Shown here in pieces: positions 47,476-55,813 of a stretch of 64,000 bases of DNA; position 1 is the first letter of the stretch; every line of letters starts with the position of its first letter. The stretch is from Nitrososphaerota archaeon (GTDB lineage Archaea > Thermoproteota > Nitrososphaeria > Nitrososphaerales > Gagatemarchaeaceae). The stretch lies in NCBI GenBank assembly GCA_027887005.1, contig JAPCJI010000002.1:1-64000 (forward strand). The letters are read 5' to 3'. The position numbers and the translations under genes are program-made. Below the pieces are notes generated by a model. That model was not told where the DNA came from and searched no databases. It saw nothing but the letters and a program-made list of their open reading frames with translations.

Positions 47476-47562
47476 CTACCACTCCCTCTTGCTCTGTCGG
47501 TTCTCTGTCCACGCCTCGAATACGTCCGAATCCATCTCGAAGCGGGCTTGTTCGGTGGTCAT
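47476..47562 (-). CDS. 28-residue peptide directly upstream of the transposase
   Basis: The frame MTTEQARFEMDSDVFEAW, then TENRQSKREW, ends 2 bases before the transposase ATG. It starts about 31 bases after the TATATAT element at 47590-47596, so the transposase mRNA probably begins with this frame. It could be a leader that couples translation, a small protein, or the old N-terminus of the transposase shifted out of frame. Confidence 0.4.
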   Translation of the reverse strand: MTTEQARFEMDSDVFEAWTENRQSKREW

Positions 47563-47620
47563 TGGTATCCAATGGTATAGGTGGTAAGGTATATATGGGT
47601 TCCCATTGGTAGGTATTGGT
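47561..47620. promoter_or_regulatory. divergent promoter and operator-like repeats
   Basis: The region holds the palindrome ATTGGTATCCAAT (47561-47573), the TATATAT element (47590-47596) and two direct repeats ATTGGT ten bases apart (47605-47610, 47615-47620). The TATA element is about 30 bases from the starts of both divergent genes. Repeats one helical turn apart are typical of ribbon-helix-helix operators, so autoregulation by the neighbouring RHH protein is likely. Confidence 0.6.
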
Positions 47621-47621
47621 A

Positions 47622-47765
47622 ATGATGAACAAAGTCATGGTGAGCATGACAGACGATATGCTGAAGGCACTTGAGCAGGAGAGGAAGGCGCGGAAACTAG
47701 ATTCCGTGCCTGAGACCGTAAGGTCTGTCCTTGGAGAATACTTCAAGGTCAAGGCGGAAACCTGA
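47622..47765 (+). CDS. 47-residue ribbon-helix-helix protein
   Basis: MNKVMVSMTDDMLKALEQER, then KARKLDSVPETVRSVLGEYF: a beta strand followed by two helices as in CopG/Arc-type DNA-binding proteins. The ATG lies 29 bases after TATATAT, a leaderless start. It is divergent from the transposase leader and preceded by ATTGGT repeats, which it probably binds to control both directions. Too small to carry other domains. Confidence 0.68.
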   Translation: MMNKVMVSMTDDMLKALEQERKARKLDSVPETVRSVLGEYFKVKAET

Positions 47766-47815
47766 CCGACAATCCATCGGATGAGCAGGCGTATCATGGG
47801 CAGATAGTCCTAGTT

Positions 47816-48205
47816 ATGGGATTGCTGGGGTCGCTTGCCTTTGCGGGTCTGATTTTTGTGGTGAGTGTGCCCAGCAGATTCAATGAATCGGTTACGGTTT
47901 TTGGCCAGGTTTTCAACCCACAGGGGTACTTGGCAACTCTCATGTTCCTGCTTGGTTCGACGAGTATCTTTTCCCTCGTCGGGAGTCTGGCCTCAGCCCG
48001 AGCGAGCGTTTCAGAAGAAAAATGGCTGGGGCGTTTCGGGATAGTCTGTCTGTTCTTTGGCGTGTTGTCTTTCATTTTGGTCGTTCCCTTCCTTACACTT
48101 CCTCTCGACGCCAACGTTCCCAACGATATTCTATACCTCGAATTGTTCTTGTTTGGCGTGCTAGGCCTCTTTGGGCTAGGTGGTTTGCTGAAGAAAAGGA
48201 AGTAG
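47816..48205 (+). CDS. four-helix membrane protein in the mobile island
   Basis: The 129-residue protein has about four hydrophobic helices and a basic end, GLGGLLKKRK. No family is recognised. A minus-strand frame starting at 48282 with the strongly hydrophobic MAGTVEVGIITVILFILLLI overlaps its 3' end and could be a second, very short membrane protein. Cargo of the island by position. Confidence 0.5.
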   Translation: MGLLGSLAFAGLIFVVSVPSRFNESVTVFGQVFNPQGYLATLMFLLGSTSIFSLVGSLASARASVSEEKWLGRFGIVCLFFGVLSFILVVPFLTLPLDANVPNDILYLELFLFGVLGLFGLGGLLKKRK

Positions 48206-48298
48206 AGCCCGATAGGCCCCACTATTAGCAAGAGGATGAAAAGGATGACCGTGATGATTCCTACTTCGACTGTGCCAGCCATTCAGCCGACACCTCGG

Positions 48299-48317
48299 CT
48301 GTTAACTCGCTGGAGAT
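48299..48317. repeat. direct repeat at right edge of mobile island
   Basis: CTGTTAACTCGCTGGAGAT, the partner of 45830-45848 (17 of 19 bases identical, same orientation). Confidence 0.5.
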
Positions 48318-48333
48318 GATTTTGACACTTGGG

Positions 48334-48345
48334 AGAAGTTACCAG
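48334..48345 (+). repeat. outer inverted repeat of the mobile island, right
   Basis: AGAAGTTACCAG, inverse of the left copy at 45789-45802, about 55 bases before nadM. Confidence 0.4.
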
Positions 48346-48399
48346 TTCCTGGGATTACGTCTTAAATAGACCTCGTCGGTTCGGCCGAATGAAAGGGAA

Positions 48400-48936
48400 T
48401 TGCGAGTCGGACTCCTGGTCGGCCGCTTCCAACCATTCCACAACGGTCACCTTGCCGCCGTGAAGTATGCCCTCAAGAGAGTCCAGTACCTCTACGTCGT
48501 CGTTGGGAGCGCCCAGAGGAACCACGAGAGGGACAACCCCTTTACCGCAGGCGAGAGGATTACTATGATCAAGTCCGCCCTTGACGGGAACGGCGTCGAC
48601 CCGTCCAAGTGGATGGCAATCCCCATCGCAGACGCAGATTCGCATTCTCTGTGGGTCTCGACGGTGAAGTCCATGGTCCCGAAGTTTGACATGGTCTTCA
48701 CCAACGACGCACTTACCTTTTCCCTGTTCAAGGAGGAGAAGATCGGCGTCACCGCAGTTCCCTACCTGGACAGGAAGAAGTACTCCGCAACCAACGTGAG
48801 GGACAGGATCCTCGAGAGGAAGGATTGGGAGTCGCTGGTCCCATCCCAGGTGGCAGAGCTGGTCAGGCGTTTTGGAGGTGTCGAACGGGTCAGAGCACTT
48901 ATGCGGAAGGACCTGACGGGTGGCAGCCATGAGTAG
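48400..48936 (+). CDS. nadM: nicotinamide-nucleotide adenylyltransferase, archaeal type
   Basis: The 178-residue protein has VGLLVGRFQPFHNGHLAAVK with the HxGH motif, VVVGSAQRNHERDNPFTAGERI, and the C-terminal SATNVRDRILERKDWESLVP with the ISSTxxR-like motif in archaeal form. It makes NAD from NMN and ATP. TTG 48400 lies 35 bases after CTTAAATAG (48361-48369). It overlaps the aminotransferase gene by 8 bases. Confidence 0.94.
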   Translation: MRVGLLVGRFQPFHNGHLAAVKYALKRVQYLYVVVGSAQRNHERDNPFTAGERITMIKSALDGNGVDPSKWMAIPIADADSHSLWVSTVKSMVPKFDMVFTNDALTFSLFKEEKIGVTAVPYLDRKKYSATNVRDRILERKDWESLVPSQVAELVRRFGGVERVRALMRKDLTGGSHE

Positions 48937-50029
48937 CGAACAGAAGCTGATCATGCTTCCGGGGCCGACCAACGTATCAGACAGGGTGATGAAGGCGATG
49001 TTACGCCCGATCATCAACCACAGAGGGGACGCGTTCCGCGACCTGTGCAGGGGCCTGCTCGAGAAGGAACGACACCTCTTCCAGACCAAAGGAGAGGTCC
49101 TCGTCCTTTCATCGTCAGGGACAGGAGGAGTGGAGGCAGCGGTGTGGAATCTAATCAGGGACGGGGACGTGGCAGTCGTGCCCGTGTACGGCGAGTTCAG
49201 CAGCAGGCTCGCGGAGACGGTGGAAATGGCGGGAGGAAGGGCGGTCGAAGTCAGATCTGATTTCGGCAAGGCGCCCACGCTTGACCAGCTGCGGAAGGCG
49301 ATGGACGAACTTGGAACCTTCAAGGCCATGTTCATGGTACATAATGAAACGAGCACAGGCGTCGCGATTCCCTACGTGAAGGAAGCCTGTAAGATGGCTC
49401 AGGAGCACGGAGCGCTCGTTGTGATCGACGCGATATCCAGCCTGGGAGGCTACGCGATTCCCGTGGATGAGTGGGGGGTGGACCTCTGCATTACCGGGAG
49501 CCAAAAGTGCATTGCTGCCCCGCCCGGCCTGGCCCTGCTCTCTGTGGGCGGCAGGGTCGTCGAGTTCCTGAAGGGGTCGCCTCCCAAGACGCGCTACTTC
49601 GAAATCCCAAGGTACCTGGAATACGGGGCCAGAGGAGAGACCCCGTTCACCCCGGCGCTCCCTCTCTTCTATGCCCTGGACGAGGCCCTCAGCGAGCTGC
49701 TCGAGGAGGGACTGACCAAGAGGGTCCAGAGGCACGACGCGATGGCAGCCAGGCTCTACGACGGCCTCGCGGGGCTGGGGGTCATGCCTGTCGCCGACAG
49801 GGATGTCAGGTCGAAGACTGTGGTCGCTTCTTACTACCCCAAGGGGGTAGACGACTCGGCCTTCAGGAAGGCTTTGGCCCAGGAGAAGGGAATCGTCGTA
49901 GGCGGCGGGTTTGGACCCTTCAAGGGCAAGGTGTTCAGGGTGGGTTGCATGGGGCAGATCAATGAGAGTTACGTCGACAGGACACTGAAGGGAATCGGCG
50001 AGGTCCTGGGAAAGACCCGCGACCCGTGA
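48929..50029 (+). CDS. class V aminotransferase (serine-pyruvate/alanine-glyoxylate type)
   Basis: The protein has 366 residues from ATG 48929. Features are LPGPTNVSDRVMKAM, LSSSGTGGVEAAVWNL, VIDAISSLGGYAIPVDEWG and the PLP lysine in ITGSQKCIAAPPGLA. It transfers amino groups among alanine, serine, glyoxylate and pyruvate; the exact pair is not decided. An ATG three codons upstream is possible. Overlap with nadM suggests one operon, which continues to the FKBP gene only through a separate promoter. Confidence 0.9.
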   Translation: MSSEQKLIMLPGPTNVSDRVMKAMLRPIINHRGDAFRDLCRGLLEKERHLFQTKGEVLVLSSSGTGGVEAAVWNLIRDGDVAVVPVYGEFSSRLAETVEMAGGRAVEVRSDFGKAPTLDQLRKAMDELGTFKAMFMVHNETSTGVAIPYVKEACKMAQEHGALVVIDAISSLGGYAIPVDEWGVDLCITGSQKCIAAPPGLALLSVGGRVVEFLKGSPPKTRYFEIPRYLEYGARGETPFTPALPLFYALDEALSELLEEGLTKRVQRHDAMAARLYDGLAGLGVMPVADRDVRSKTVVASYYPKGVDDSAFRKALAQEKGIVVGGGFGPFKGKVFRVGCMGQINESYVDRTLKGIGEVLGKTRDP

Positions 50030-50066
50030 AAGTCTATAAACCCAATCACAGGGTCGCTGAAAGCCA

Positions 50067-50855
50067 ATGACGCTTGAGAAAGGGACGCTGATTTTTGCCA
50101 ACTACACCGCGAAGGTGAAGGACACCGGGGAGGCGATTGAAACGACCGTCGAGGACGAAGCCAAGAAGCTGAAGATCTACGACGCTACCAGGAAGTACGA
50201 GCCACGGCTCGTCGCAGTCGGGGAGGGCTGGTTGATATCCGGACTGGACGACGAGGTCAAGGACCTGGAGGTTGGCCAGCGCAGGGAGATCGAGCTTTCT
50301 CCGGGCAAAGCCTACGGCGTGCGTGACCCAACGCAGACGAGGATGGTCCCACTCCGGAAGTTCGGCGAAAGGGAGCGTGAACTGGAGGTGGGGGACAGCG
50401 TAGAGCTCGACAACAGGGTGGGGATCGTGAGGTTCATCGGGTCGGGAAGGGCCCAAGTGGACTTCAACCACAGGCTCGCGGGGAAGTCGATAGTCTACGA
50501 CTTCGAAGTCATGAAGAAGCTCGAGTCAGACCAGGACAAGCTCAGGGCCCTGATCGACAGAAGGCTTGGCGGCGAAGGGGGCAAGGTCACCTTCGAGCTC
50601 GGGCCGAAGACGCTCGATGTCGTAATCCCGGAGGACCTTTTCCTCCTGGAAGGGTTGCAGATAATCAAGCGCGGGATATCGAACGACGTGTTCAAGTTCA
50701 TTCCTATGGTGGCGGAGCTGACCTTCGTCGAGAAGTTCGTCAACGAAAAGGCACAGGAGAGGAAGGAAGAGGTTGCCCCTGAAAAGACCGAGGCGCCCGC
50801 CGAGCCCGCTCCGAAGCCCCGAAGGAAGAAGGCGGCTCCGGCGTCGCCCGCCTAG
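50067..50855 (+). CDS. FKBP-type peptidyl-prolyl isomerase (SlyD-like, long form)
   Basis: The 262-residue protein has the FKBP start KGTLIFANYTAKVKDTGEAI, the GEGWLISGLDDEVKDLEVGQ loop and GKAYGVRDPTQTRMVPLRKF, with the IF (insert-in-flap) region of archaeal FKBPs. A second domain (about 155-235) and a Lys/Pro/Ala tail follow. It assists folding through proline isomerisation and chaperone action. GTCTATAAA near 50032-50040 is about 31 bases before the ATG. Convergent with egsA (4-base overlap). Confidence 0.9.
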   Translation: MTLEKGTLIFANYTAKVKDTGEAIETTVEDEAKKLKIYDATRKYEPRLVAVGEGWLISGLDDEVKDLEVGQRREIELSPGKAYGVRDPTQTRMVPLRKFGERERELEVGDSVELDNRVGIVRFIGSGRAQVDFNHRLAGKSIVYDFEVMKKLESDQDKLRALIDRRLGGEGGKVTFELGPKTLDVVIPEDLFLLEGLQIIKRGISNDVFKFIPMVAELTFVEKFVNEKAQERKEEVAPEKTEAPAEPAPKPRRKKAAPASPA

Positions 50856-51892
50856 ATAACTCCGGTCGAAGTCGCCAGCTCGGTCGCCGAGCGCCTGGTC
50901 AACTTCCTTCTGGAAAGGATCGTGTAGCGGTCCGGTCGTATTGAGCTCGCTTTGACGAGCGATTCGACGACTTCGGCGCTCCCGACGCCGAGCTCAGAGG
51001 AGGTCACGGGAGCGTTGACGTTCTTCAGTGCCGAGCGCACGGCCTTCCAGTCCAAGCGGTGGAGCTTCGCCATCATTATCGTCCCGATTCCGCACTTCTC
51101 TCCATGAAGGCCCGAATCCGGCGCCAAGATGTCGAGGTAGTGGCTGAACAGGTGCTCCGAGCCGCTGCAGGGCCTGGAGCTGCCGGCTATCCCCGCGGCC
51201 ACCCCGGTGCTGATCAGGGCCTCGACAAGGTCCCGGACGCTGTCGCGGCCGAACCTCCCTATCCGCTTCGAGCCGTCAATGACCACGCTCGCGCTCATCA
51301 GGGCGAGGCTGGCCGCGTAGCTTCCGTAGTACTCACCGTTCACTCTGTGGGCCAGCTGCCAGTCCTTGACCGCCGTCAGCTTTGACACCAGGTCCCCGCA
51401 GCCAGAAGCGAGCAGCCTCCGAGGAGCCGAGGCGATGATGTCGATGTCAGCCAGGATGCCCAGAGGGGGCTTCGCCATCACTGAGTAGGGGCGGTCGAGT
51501 CCCTTCAGGGACGCGAAGGGGCTGGAAATCCCGTCGTGCGAAGCGCTCGTGGGCACTGAATAGAAGGGGAGGTGAAGGCGGAAAGCGGCGAGCTTCCCCA
51601 CGTCGACGCTCTTTCCCCCACCTACGCCGATGATGCACCCGGCCCCCGCGCTCTTCTGCATGACCGTATCCACGTTCGCGACATCGGCAGCGGCGACGTC
51701 TACCCAGACTCCCCGGCCGTCAATGGCATCGTCCACGGCCTGCCTCACCTTTGCCTGAACGTTCGAACCGGAGGCGATGACCAGCTTCTTTGTCCCCGCC
51801 GACTCTTCGATGAATTCCCCGAGCTTTGTAATGACGCCGTCCCCGATTAGCACCTTCGTCGGGAGCTCCATCAGGTGGAAGTTGGAATCCAC
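50852..51892 (-). CDS. egsA: sn-glycerol-1-phosphate dehydrogenase
   Basis: The 346-residue protein matches archaeal G1P dehydrogenase: LPTKVLIGDGVITKLGE, GVGGGKSVDVGKLAAF, SVPTSASHDGISSPFASLKG and the metal-binding GSEHLFSHYLD and HGEKCGIGTIMM. It makes the glycerol backbone of archaeal lipids, working with the reductase at 21.6 kb. CTTAAATCA on the minus strand near 51918 lies 26 bases before the ATG. Confidence 0.94.
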   Translation of the reverse strand: MDSNFHLMELPTKVLIGDGVITKLGEFIEESAGTKKLVIASGSNVQAKVRQAVDDAIDGRGVWVDVAAADVANVDTVMQKSAGAGCIIGVGGGKSVDVGKLAAFRLHLPFYSVPTSASHDGISSPFASLKGLDRPYSVMAKPPLGILADIDIIASAPRRLLASGCGDLVSKLTAVKDWQLAHRVNGEYYGSYAASLALMSASVVIDGSKRIGRFGRDSVRDLVEALISTGVAAGIAGSSRPCSGSEHLFSHYLDILAPDSGLHGEKCGIGTIMMAKLHRLDWKAVRSALKNVNAPVTSSELGVGSAEVVESLVKASSIRPDRYTILSRRKLTRRSATELATSTGVI

Positions 51893-51934
51893 GTTCAGCG
51901 AAGATGTCAGTGCTGATTTAAGCGCGTTGCGCCC

Positions 51935-52203
51935 TCAGGTCCTGTGGAGGACGGTGGAGTTCTCAGCCCAGACATGGCCGCACTTCGAGCACCGGTAGCT
52001 GGTCTCGTAGCTCATGCGTTCTATTGTAACCCTTACTGGTGTGGTGATCGGGTTCCCCGTTCCCGCGTTCCTCCCGCTTCCCGTCCTCACCAGCACCGAG
52101 CTGGTCGTTTCTTCTGTCTCGTCTGGGTGTCCAGGACCCTCCTGCCCTGGGTTGAGACCCCAAACCTCTTCCCGCAGGAGGGGCACTTCTTGAAGAGAGA
52201 CAA
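51935..52203 (-). pseudogene. frameshifted double zinc-ribbon protein
   Basis: TTG 52203 opens a frame, MSLFKKCPSCGKRFGVSTQG, that stops early; the continuation is in another frame, ending ERMSYETSYRCSKCGHVWAE. Together they form one protein of about 90 residues with CPSC and CSKC ribbons at the two ends, a plan known in archaeal zinc-ribbon proteins. The shift lies near 52110-52135. A TATA-like TTTATCTATTA on the minus strand around 52230 is about 28 bases before TTG 52203, so the first half still has its promoter. A sequencing error, a real mutation or frameshifting would all look like this. Confidence 0.65.
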
Positions 52204-52280
52204 GGACTCCCCCGGAAACCCTGGCTAATAGATAAACAGATGAAACAATTGAGTCTGGCACGAAGGAGCGAGACGGAGAA

Positions 52281-52529
52281 TTGAACCGGGTCCAAGCGGG
52301 ATACGTCAGCGGCGTGGGGCTTTTGGCACTCGGTTTCTTTTTCGGCTTATTTGCCCTCGGGCCGTGTAATGCGCAGAACTGTCTCCTTTGGCCTTCCAAC
52401 GCTTTGGTGGATTCGATTGTAGGTTACTTGCTGAGTTGGGGATTGGTCATTTCGGGTATCGGAATTCTGACCGCAAGTCTTCTTATGCGACGCAGAACCC
52501 AGACTACCAAAGGTGAAACAGCCTCATGA
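52281..52529 (+). CDS. small two-helix membrane protein
   Basis: The 82-residue protein starts at TTG 52281. The first helix (GVGLLALGFFFGLFAL) is followed by a loop with two cysteines (GPCNAQNC) and a second helix (GYLLSWGLVISGIGILTASL), ending in a basic tail. The cysteines would lie outside the cell and may form a disulfide. No family recognised. Confidence 0.55.
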   Translation: MNRVQAGYVSGVGLLALGFFFGLFALGPCNAQNCLLWPSNALVDSIVGYLLSWGLVISGIGILTASLLMRRRTQTTKGETAS

Positions 52530-52630
52530 CCAACAAGAAGTCGGGACAGAACCAAACATTTCTCGGGAAACATTAAATAAGGAACTGCCTCAACGCCGAT
52601 TTGTACGTTCTGAAGGAGTTTGTCGACCTA

Positions 52631-53302
52631 ATGTCAAGAGATTTCAAAGCGCCGGCTGGGAAAACCCTGGGTTCCGCCATGTATCACGGAACCACGACGG
52701 TCGGGTTGGTCTGTTCAGACGGGGTGGTCCTCGCGACCGACACCAGAGTCACGGCGGGGGGTTTCATCGCCCACAAGAGGGGGAAGAAGCTCCTCAGAAT
52801 CGACGACAACATCGCGATGACGATTTCAGGAGGGGTGGCCGACGCCCAGAACGTCGTTGACACCCTCAAGTACTACACCAACCTCTACAGGATAGAGAGG
52901 GGCCGCCCGATGCCCGTGAAGGCCGCAGCCCAGGTGGTCTCGAACATGCTCTTCTCGTCAAGGCTCTACCCCTTCATCGCGGATGTCCTCGTGGGCGGGG
53001 TCGACACGAAGGGCGGGGCTCTCTTCAACGTGGACTTCTTCGGCTCGATGAACAAGGAGAACGTCATTGCGACCGGGAGCGGGTCGCCAGTCGCCTACGG
53101 GGTGCTGGAGGTCGAGTTCAAGGAAGGGATGACGGTGGCGAAGGCCTATCCGCTGGCTGCGAAGGCGATAATCGCCGCGACGCGCAGGAACGTGGCCACA
53201 GGGGACCACTTCGATATCGCCATCCTCGACAAGGACGGGTTCAGGGAAATATCTGAGCAGGAGAAGGACAAGCTCCTCGCCCAGTTCTCGACTAACAATT
53301 AG
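52631..53302 (+). CDS. psmB: proteasome beta subunit, catalytic
   Basis: The protein has 223 residues from ATG 52631 (TTG 52601 is an alternative, 24 bases after TTAAATA at 52574-52580). The processing site HGTTTVGLVCSDG retains Thr1; the Asp17 region reads ATDTRVT and Lys33 is in KRGKKLLRI. It is the active 20S beta subunit, complementing the subunit at 44047 that lacks Thr1. The aCPSF1 gene begins 2 bases after its stop. Confidence 0.94.
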   Translation: MSRDFKAPAGKTLGSAMYHGTTTVGLVCSDGVVLATDTRVTAGGFIAHKRGKKLLRIDDNIAMTISGGVADAQNVVDTLKYYTNLYRIERGRPMPVKAAAQVVSNMLFSSRLYPFIADVLVGGVDTKGGALFNVDFFGSMNKENVIATGSGSPVAYGVLEVEFKEGMTVAKAYPLAAKAIIAATRRNVATGDHFDIAILDKDGFREISEQEKDKLLAQFSTNN

Positions 53303-53304
53303 GT

Positions 53305-55218
53305 TTGGAACAGAAAGCGAACGGTGTCAGTCTGATGAGCGCCATACTGAACACTATCCCAGCGGAGGCTCAGATCACTAGGATCGAATACGAGGGGCCG
53401 AGGATCGCGCTCTACACCAGGAACCCTGCCTTCCTCCACAAGAACTCCTACGTGATCTCCGAGATAGTCAACACCCTGAAGAAGCGGGTGGTCACGAGGA
53501 CTGAGAAGTCCATCAGGAAGCCCGAAAGCGACGCGCGTCAGGTGCTGGAGAAGACCCTCCCGGTCGAGGCTGAAGTCTCCAACTACTTCTTCGACGACGC
53601 CCTCGGGGAGATCACCGTTGAGGCGGGGAACCCGAAGGTACTCTCCCAGGAGGCCGGATTCGACCTGGGGAGTTCCATGGACCTGACCGGCTGGAAGGTG
53701 AAGGTGAGGAAGGCACCCCACATCAAGTCGACCGCCATCCAGAACGTCTACTACGCCATGAAGGCTGGGAGCGACATAAGGGAGAAGTTCTATCGAGAAC
53801 TGGGAGAGGCAATCTTCAGGCCAAGGCTGACGTCCAGCGAGCACGTAACAATCAAGACCCTGGGCTCCTTCCAAGAAGTGGGGAGGTCCTGCCTCCTCGT
53901 TGAAACTGCTGAGAGCAAGGTCCTGCTCGACTGCGGGATCCATCCTGGCTCGAGGAACGCCTGGGACGCGTACCCGAGGCTCGACTGGGCAGACGTGTCC
54001 CCGGGGGACATAGACGCCATAGTGATCAGCCACTCGCACCTCGACCACATGGGCTTCCTCCCTGCGATGTACAAGTACGGCTACGACGGCCCGGTCTACT
54101 GCACGGAGCCTACGCTCCCCCTGATGACGCTGCTCCAGAGCGACTTCGTCAAGATTGCCCAGATCGAAGGTGGGAGGCTGATCTACGACCAGAAGGACAT
54201 AAGGGACGTCGTGCAGCATGCCATCACCCTGCCCTACGGCATGGTCACAGACATCTCCCCAGACATCAAGCTCGTCTTCAACAACGCTGGGCACATACTG
54301 GGCTCGGCCACCGTCCACCTTCACATCGGAGAGGGCGCCCACAACATCGTCTACACCGGGGACTACAAGTATGGAAGGACCCAGCTCTTCGACTCTGCGA
54401 CCTGGAACTACCCGCGCGTCGAGACTCTGATCACAGAGAGTACCTACGGGGCCAAGGAGGACATAATGCCCATCCGAGAGGAGGTCGAAATGAACTTCGT
54501 CAATTCGATAAACGGCATTCTCCAGGGAGGGGGCAAGGTCCTGATTCCGATACCTGCCGTTGGGAGGGCCCAGGAGATACTGCTTGTGATAGACCAGTAC
54601 ATGAGGAACAAGGTCCTGGTGGAAGCCCCGGTCTTCATGGAGGGGATGATCTCGGAGGCAACTGCCATCCACGTCTCCTACGCCGAGTACCTGTCTAGGG
54701 AGCTTCGAACCAAGATCCTGGACGACGGAGTGAACCCCTTCAAGTCTGAGTACTTCACAGAGGTGGAGCACCCCTCGAACAGGGAGGAGGCCTACCGAGA
54801 GGGGCCAGCGATCATAATGGCAACGTCGGGGATGCTGGAAGGAGGGCCGGTCCTCGACTACTTCGAGAACATCGCCCCCTCGGGGAAGAACAAGATCCTC
54901 TTCGTCTCATACCAGGTCCAAGGCACCCTGGGGCGCAGGGTCCTCGACGGAAGCAGCCAGGCGAGCCTCATGGACCAGGGGGGCAAGATCAAGATCGTGG
55001 ACGTAAAGTGCGCCGTCCAGAAGGTCGAGGGGTTCAGCGGCCACAGCGACTACAACCAGATCATCAGGTTCATCGGGAAACTTAGGCCGAAGCTGCAGCA
55101 GGTCCTCGTCAACCACGGAGAGAAGAGGAAGACAGAGAACCTTGCCTATGCGATTCAGAGGATATATCGCGTGCCCGCGCTTCACCCGGCCGTCCAGGAA
55201 GCAATCCGAGTCTACTGA
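53305..55218 (+). CDS. aCPSF1, KH domain beta-CASP ribonuclease
   Basis: The 637-residue protein starts at TTG 53305. Two KH domains (about 1-140) precede a metallo-beta-lactamase domain with ISHSHLDHMGFLP, NNAGHILGSATVHLHIG and TYGAKED, a beta-CASP domain (IPIPAVGRAQEILLVI, ATSGMLEGGPVLDYF) and the final HSDYNQIIRF and VNHGEKRKT motifs. aCPSF1 is the general archaeal transcription termination nuclease, cutting at U-rich 3' ends. Operon with the active proteasome beta subunit. Confidence 0.95.
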   Translation: MEQKANGVSLMSAILNTIPAEAQITRIEYEGPRIALYTRNPAFLHKNSYVISEIVNTLKKRVVTRTEKSIRKPESDARQVLEKTLPVEAEVSNYFFDDALGEITVEAGNPKVLSQEAGFDLGSSMDLTGWKVKVRKAPHIKSTAIQNVYYAMKAGSDIREKFYRELGEAIFRPRLTSSEHVTIKTLGSFQEVGRSCLLVETAESKVLLDCGIHPGSRNAWDAYPRLDWADVSPGDIDAIVISHSHLDHMGFLPAMYKYGYDGPVYCTEPTLPLMTLLQSDFVKIAQIEGGRLIYDQKDIRDVVQHAITLPYGMVTDISPDIKLVFNNAGHILGSATVHLHIGEGAHNIVYTGDYKYGRTQLFDSATWNYPRVETLITESTYGAKEDIMPIREEVEMNFVNSINGILQGGGKVLIPIPAVGRAQEILLVIDQYMRNKVLVEAPVFMEGMISEATAIHVSYAEYLSRELRTKILDDGVNPFKSEYFTEVEHPSNREEAYREGPAIIMATSGMLEGGPVLDYFENIAPSGKNKILFVSYQVQGTLGRRVLDGSSQASLMDQGGKIKIVDVKCAVQKVEGFSGHSDYNQIIRFIGKLRPKLQQVLVNHGEKRKTENLAYAIQRIYRVPALHPAVQEAIRVY

Positions 55219-55315
55219 GAATCTGATCAGCGGGGCGACCGCCTACCCAGTGGGAGCGAAGCGCGAATAGAATCGTTTTAGCCTCAACGGATGCCACCCA
55301 TGCGAAGAGAGAGGA

Positions 55316-55786
55316 GTGACGAAGGGTTTCGAAATCAAGCTTGCAAGATCCGGCGACATAGACGAACTGGTTCGGCAGAGGCGCATGATGTTTGCCGACA
55401 TGAAGCATGGAAATGATCAGGAACGCGTCATCGGTGACCGAGCGTACAGGAAGTGGGCTCTCGAGAAGATGAAGAAGGGACTTCTGCGGTGCTATCTGGT
55501 GACAGACGAAAAGGGAGAGATAGCCGCGGGTGGAGCTGCCTGGCTCAGGGAGGAGCAGCCGGGACCAGGGCACGGAGCCCGCCTGGTGCCATACCTGATG
55601 TCGATGTACACTGAGCCCAAGTTTCGCCGGAAAGGGCTGGCTTCACTTATTGTACAGGAAGCGGTTGGCTGGGCGCAGAAGAATGGCTATCCGGGCATGA
55701 CACTGCACGCGTCGAAAGAGGGAAGAAAGGTCTACCCCAGGCTGGGATGGAAGCGAGGCTGGGAGATGTACCTCGACTTTGAGTGA
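55316..55786 (+). CDS. GNAT family acetyltransferase
   Basis: The 156-residue protein starts at GTG 55316. It shows the GNAT pattern: KLARSGDIDELVRQRRMMF, CYLVTDEKGEIAAGGAAWL, MSMYTEPKFRRKGLASLIVQ (acetyl-CoA binding motif A) and GMTLHASKEGRKVYPRLGWK. The substrate is unknown. It stands alone, convergent with sepF. Confidence 0.85.
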   Translation: MTKGFEIKLARSGDIDELVRQRRMMFADMKHGNDQERVIGDRAYRKWALEKMKKGLLRCYLVTDEKGEIAAGGAAWLREEQPGPGHGARLVPYLMSMYTEPKFRRKGLASLIVQEAVGWAQKNGYPGMTLHASKEGRKVYPRLGWKRGWEMYLDFE

Positions 55787-55813
55787 CAGAAGCGACTGAG
55801 AACGAGTCTAGGC

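Noticed and set aside
47474-47797. N-terminal extension of the transposase frame by 108 residues
   Set aside because: It overlaps the divergent RHH gene and the shared promoter and lacks domain features; ATG 47473 is the better start.
47794-48282. 162-residue minus-strand frame starting with a hydrophobic helix
   Set aside because: Only the first 34 residues look real; the remainder is the complement of the membrane protein gene at 47816-48205. Kept as a remark in that entry.
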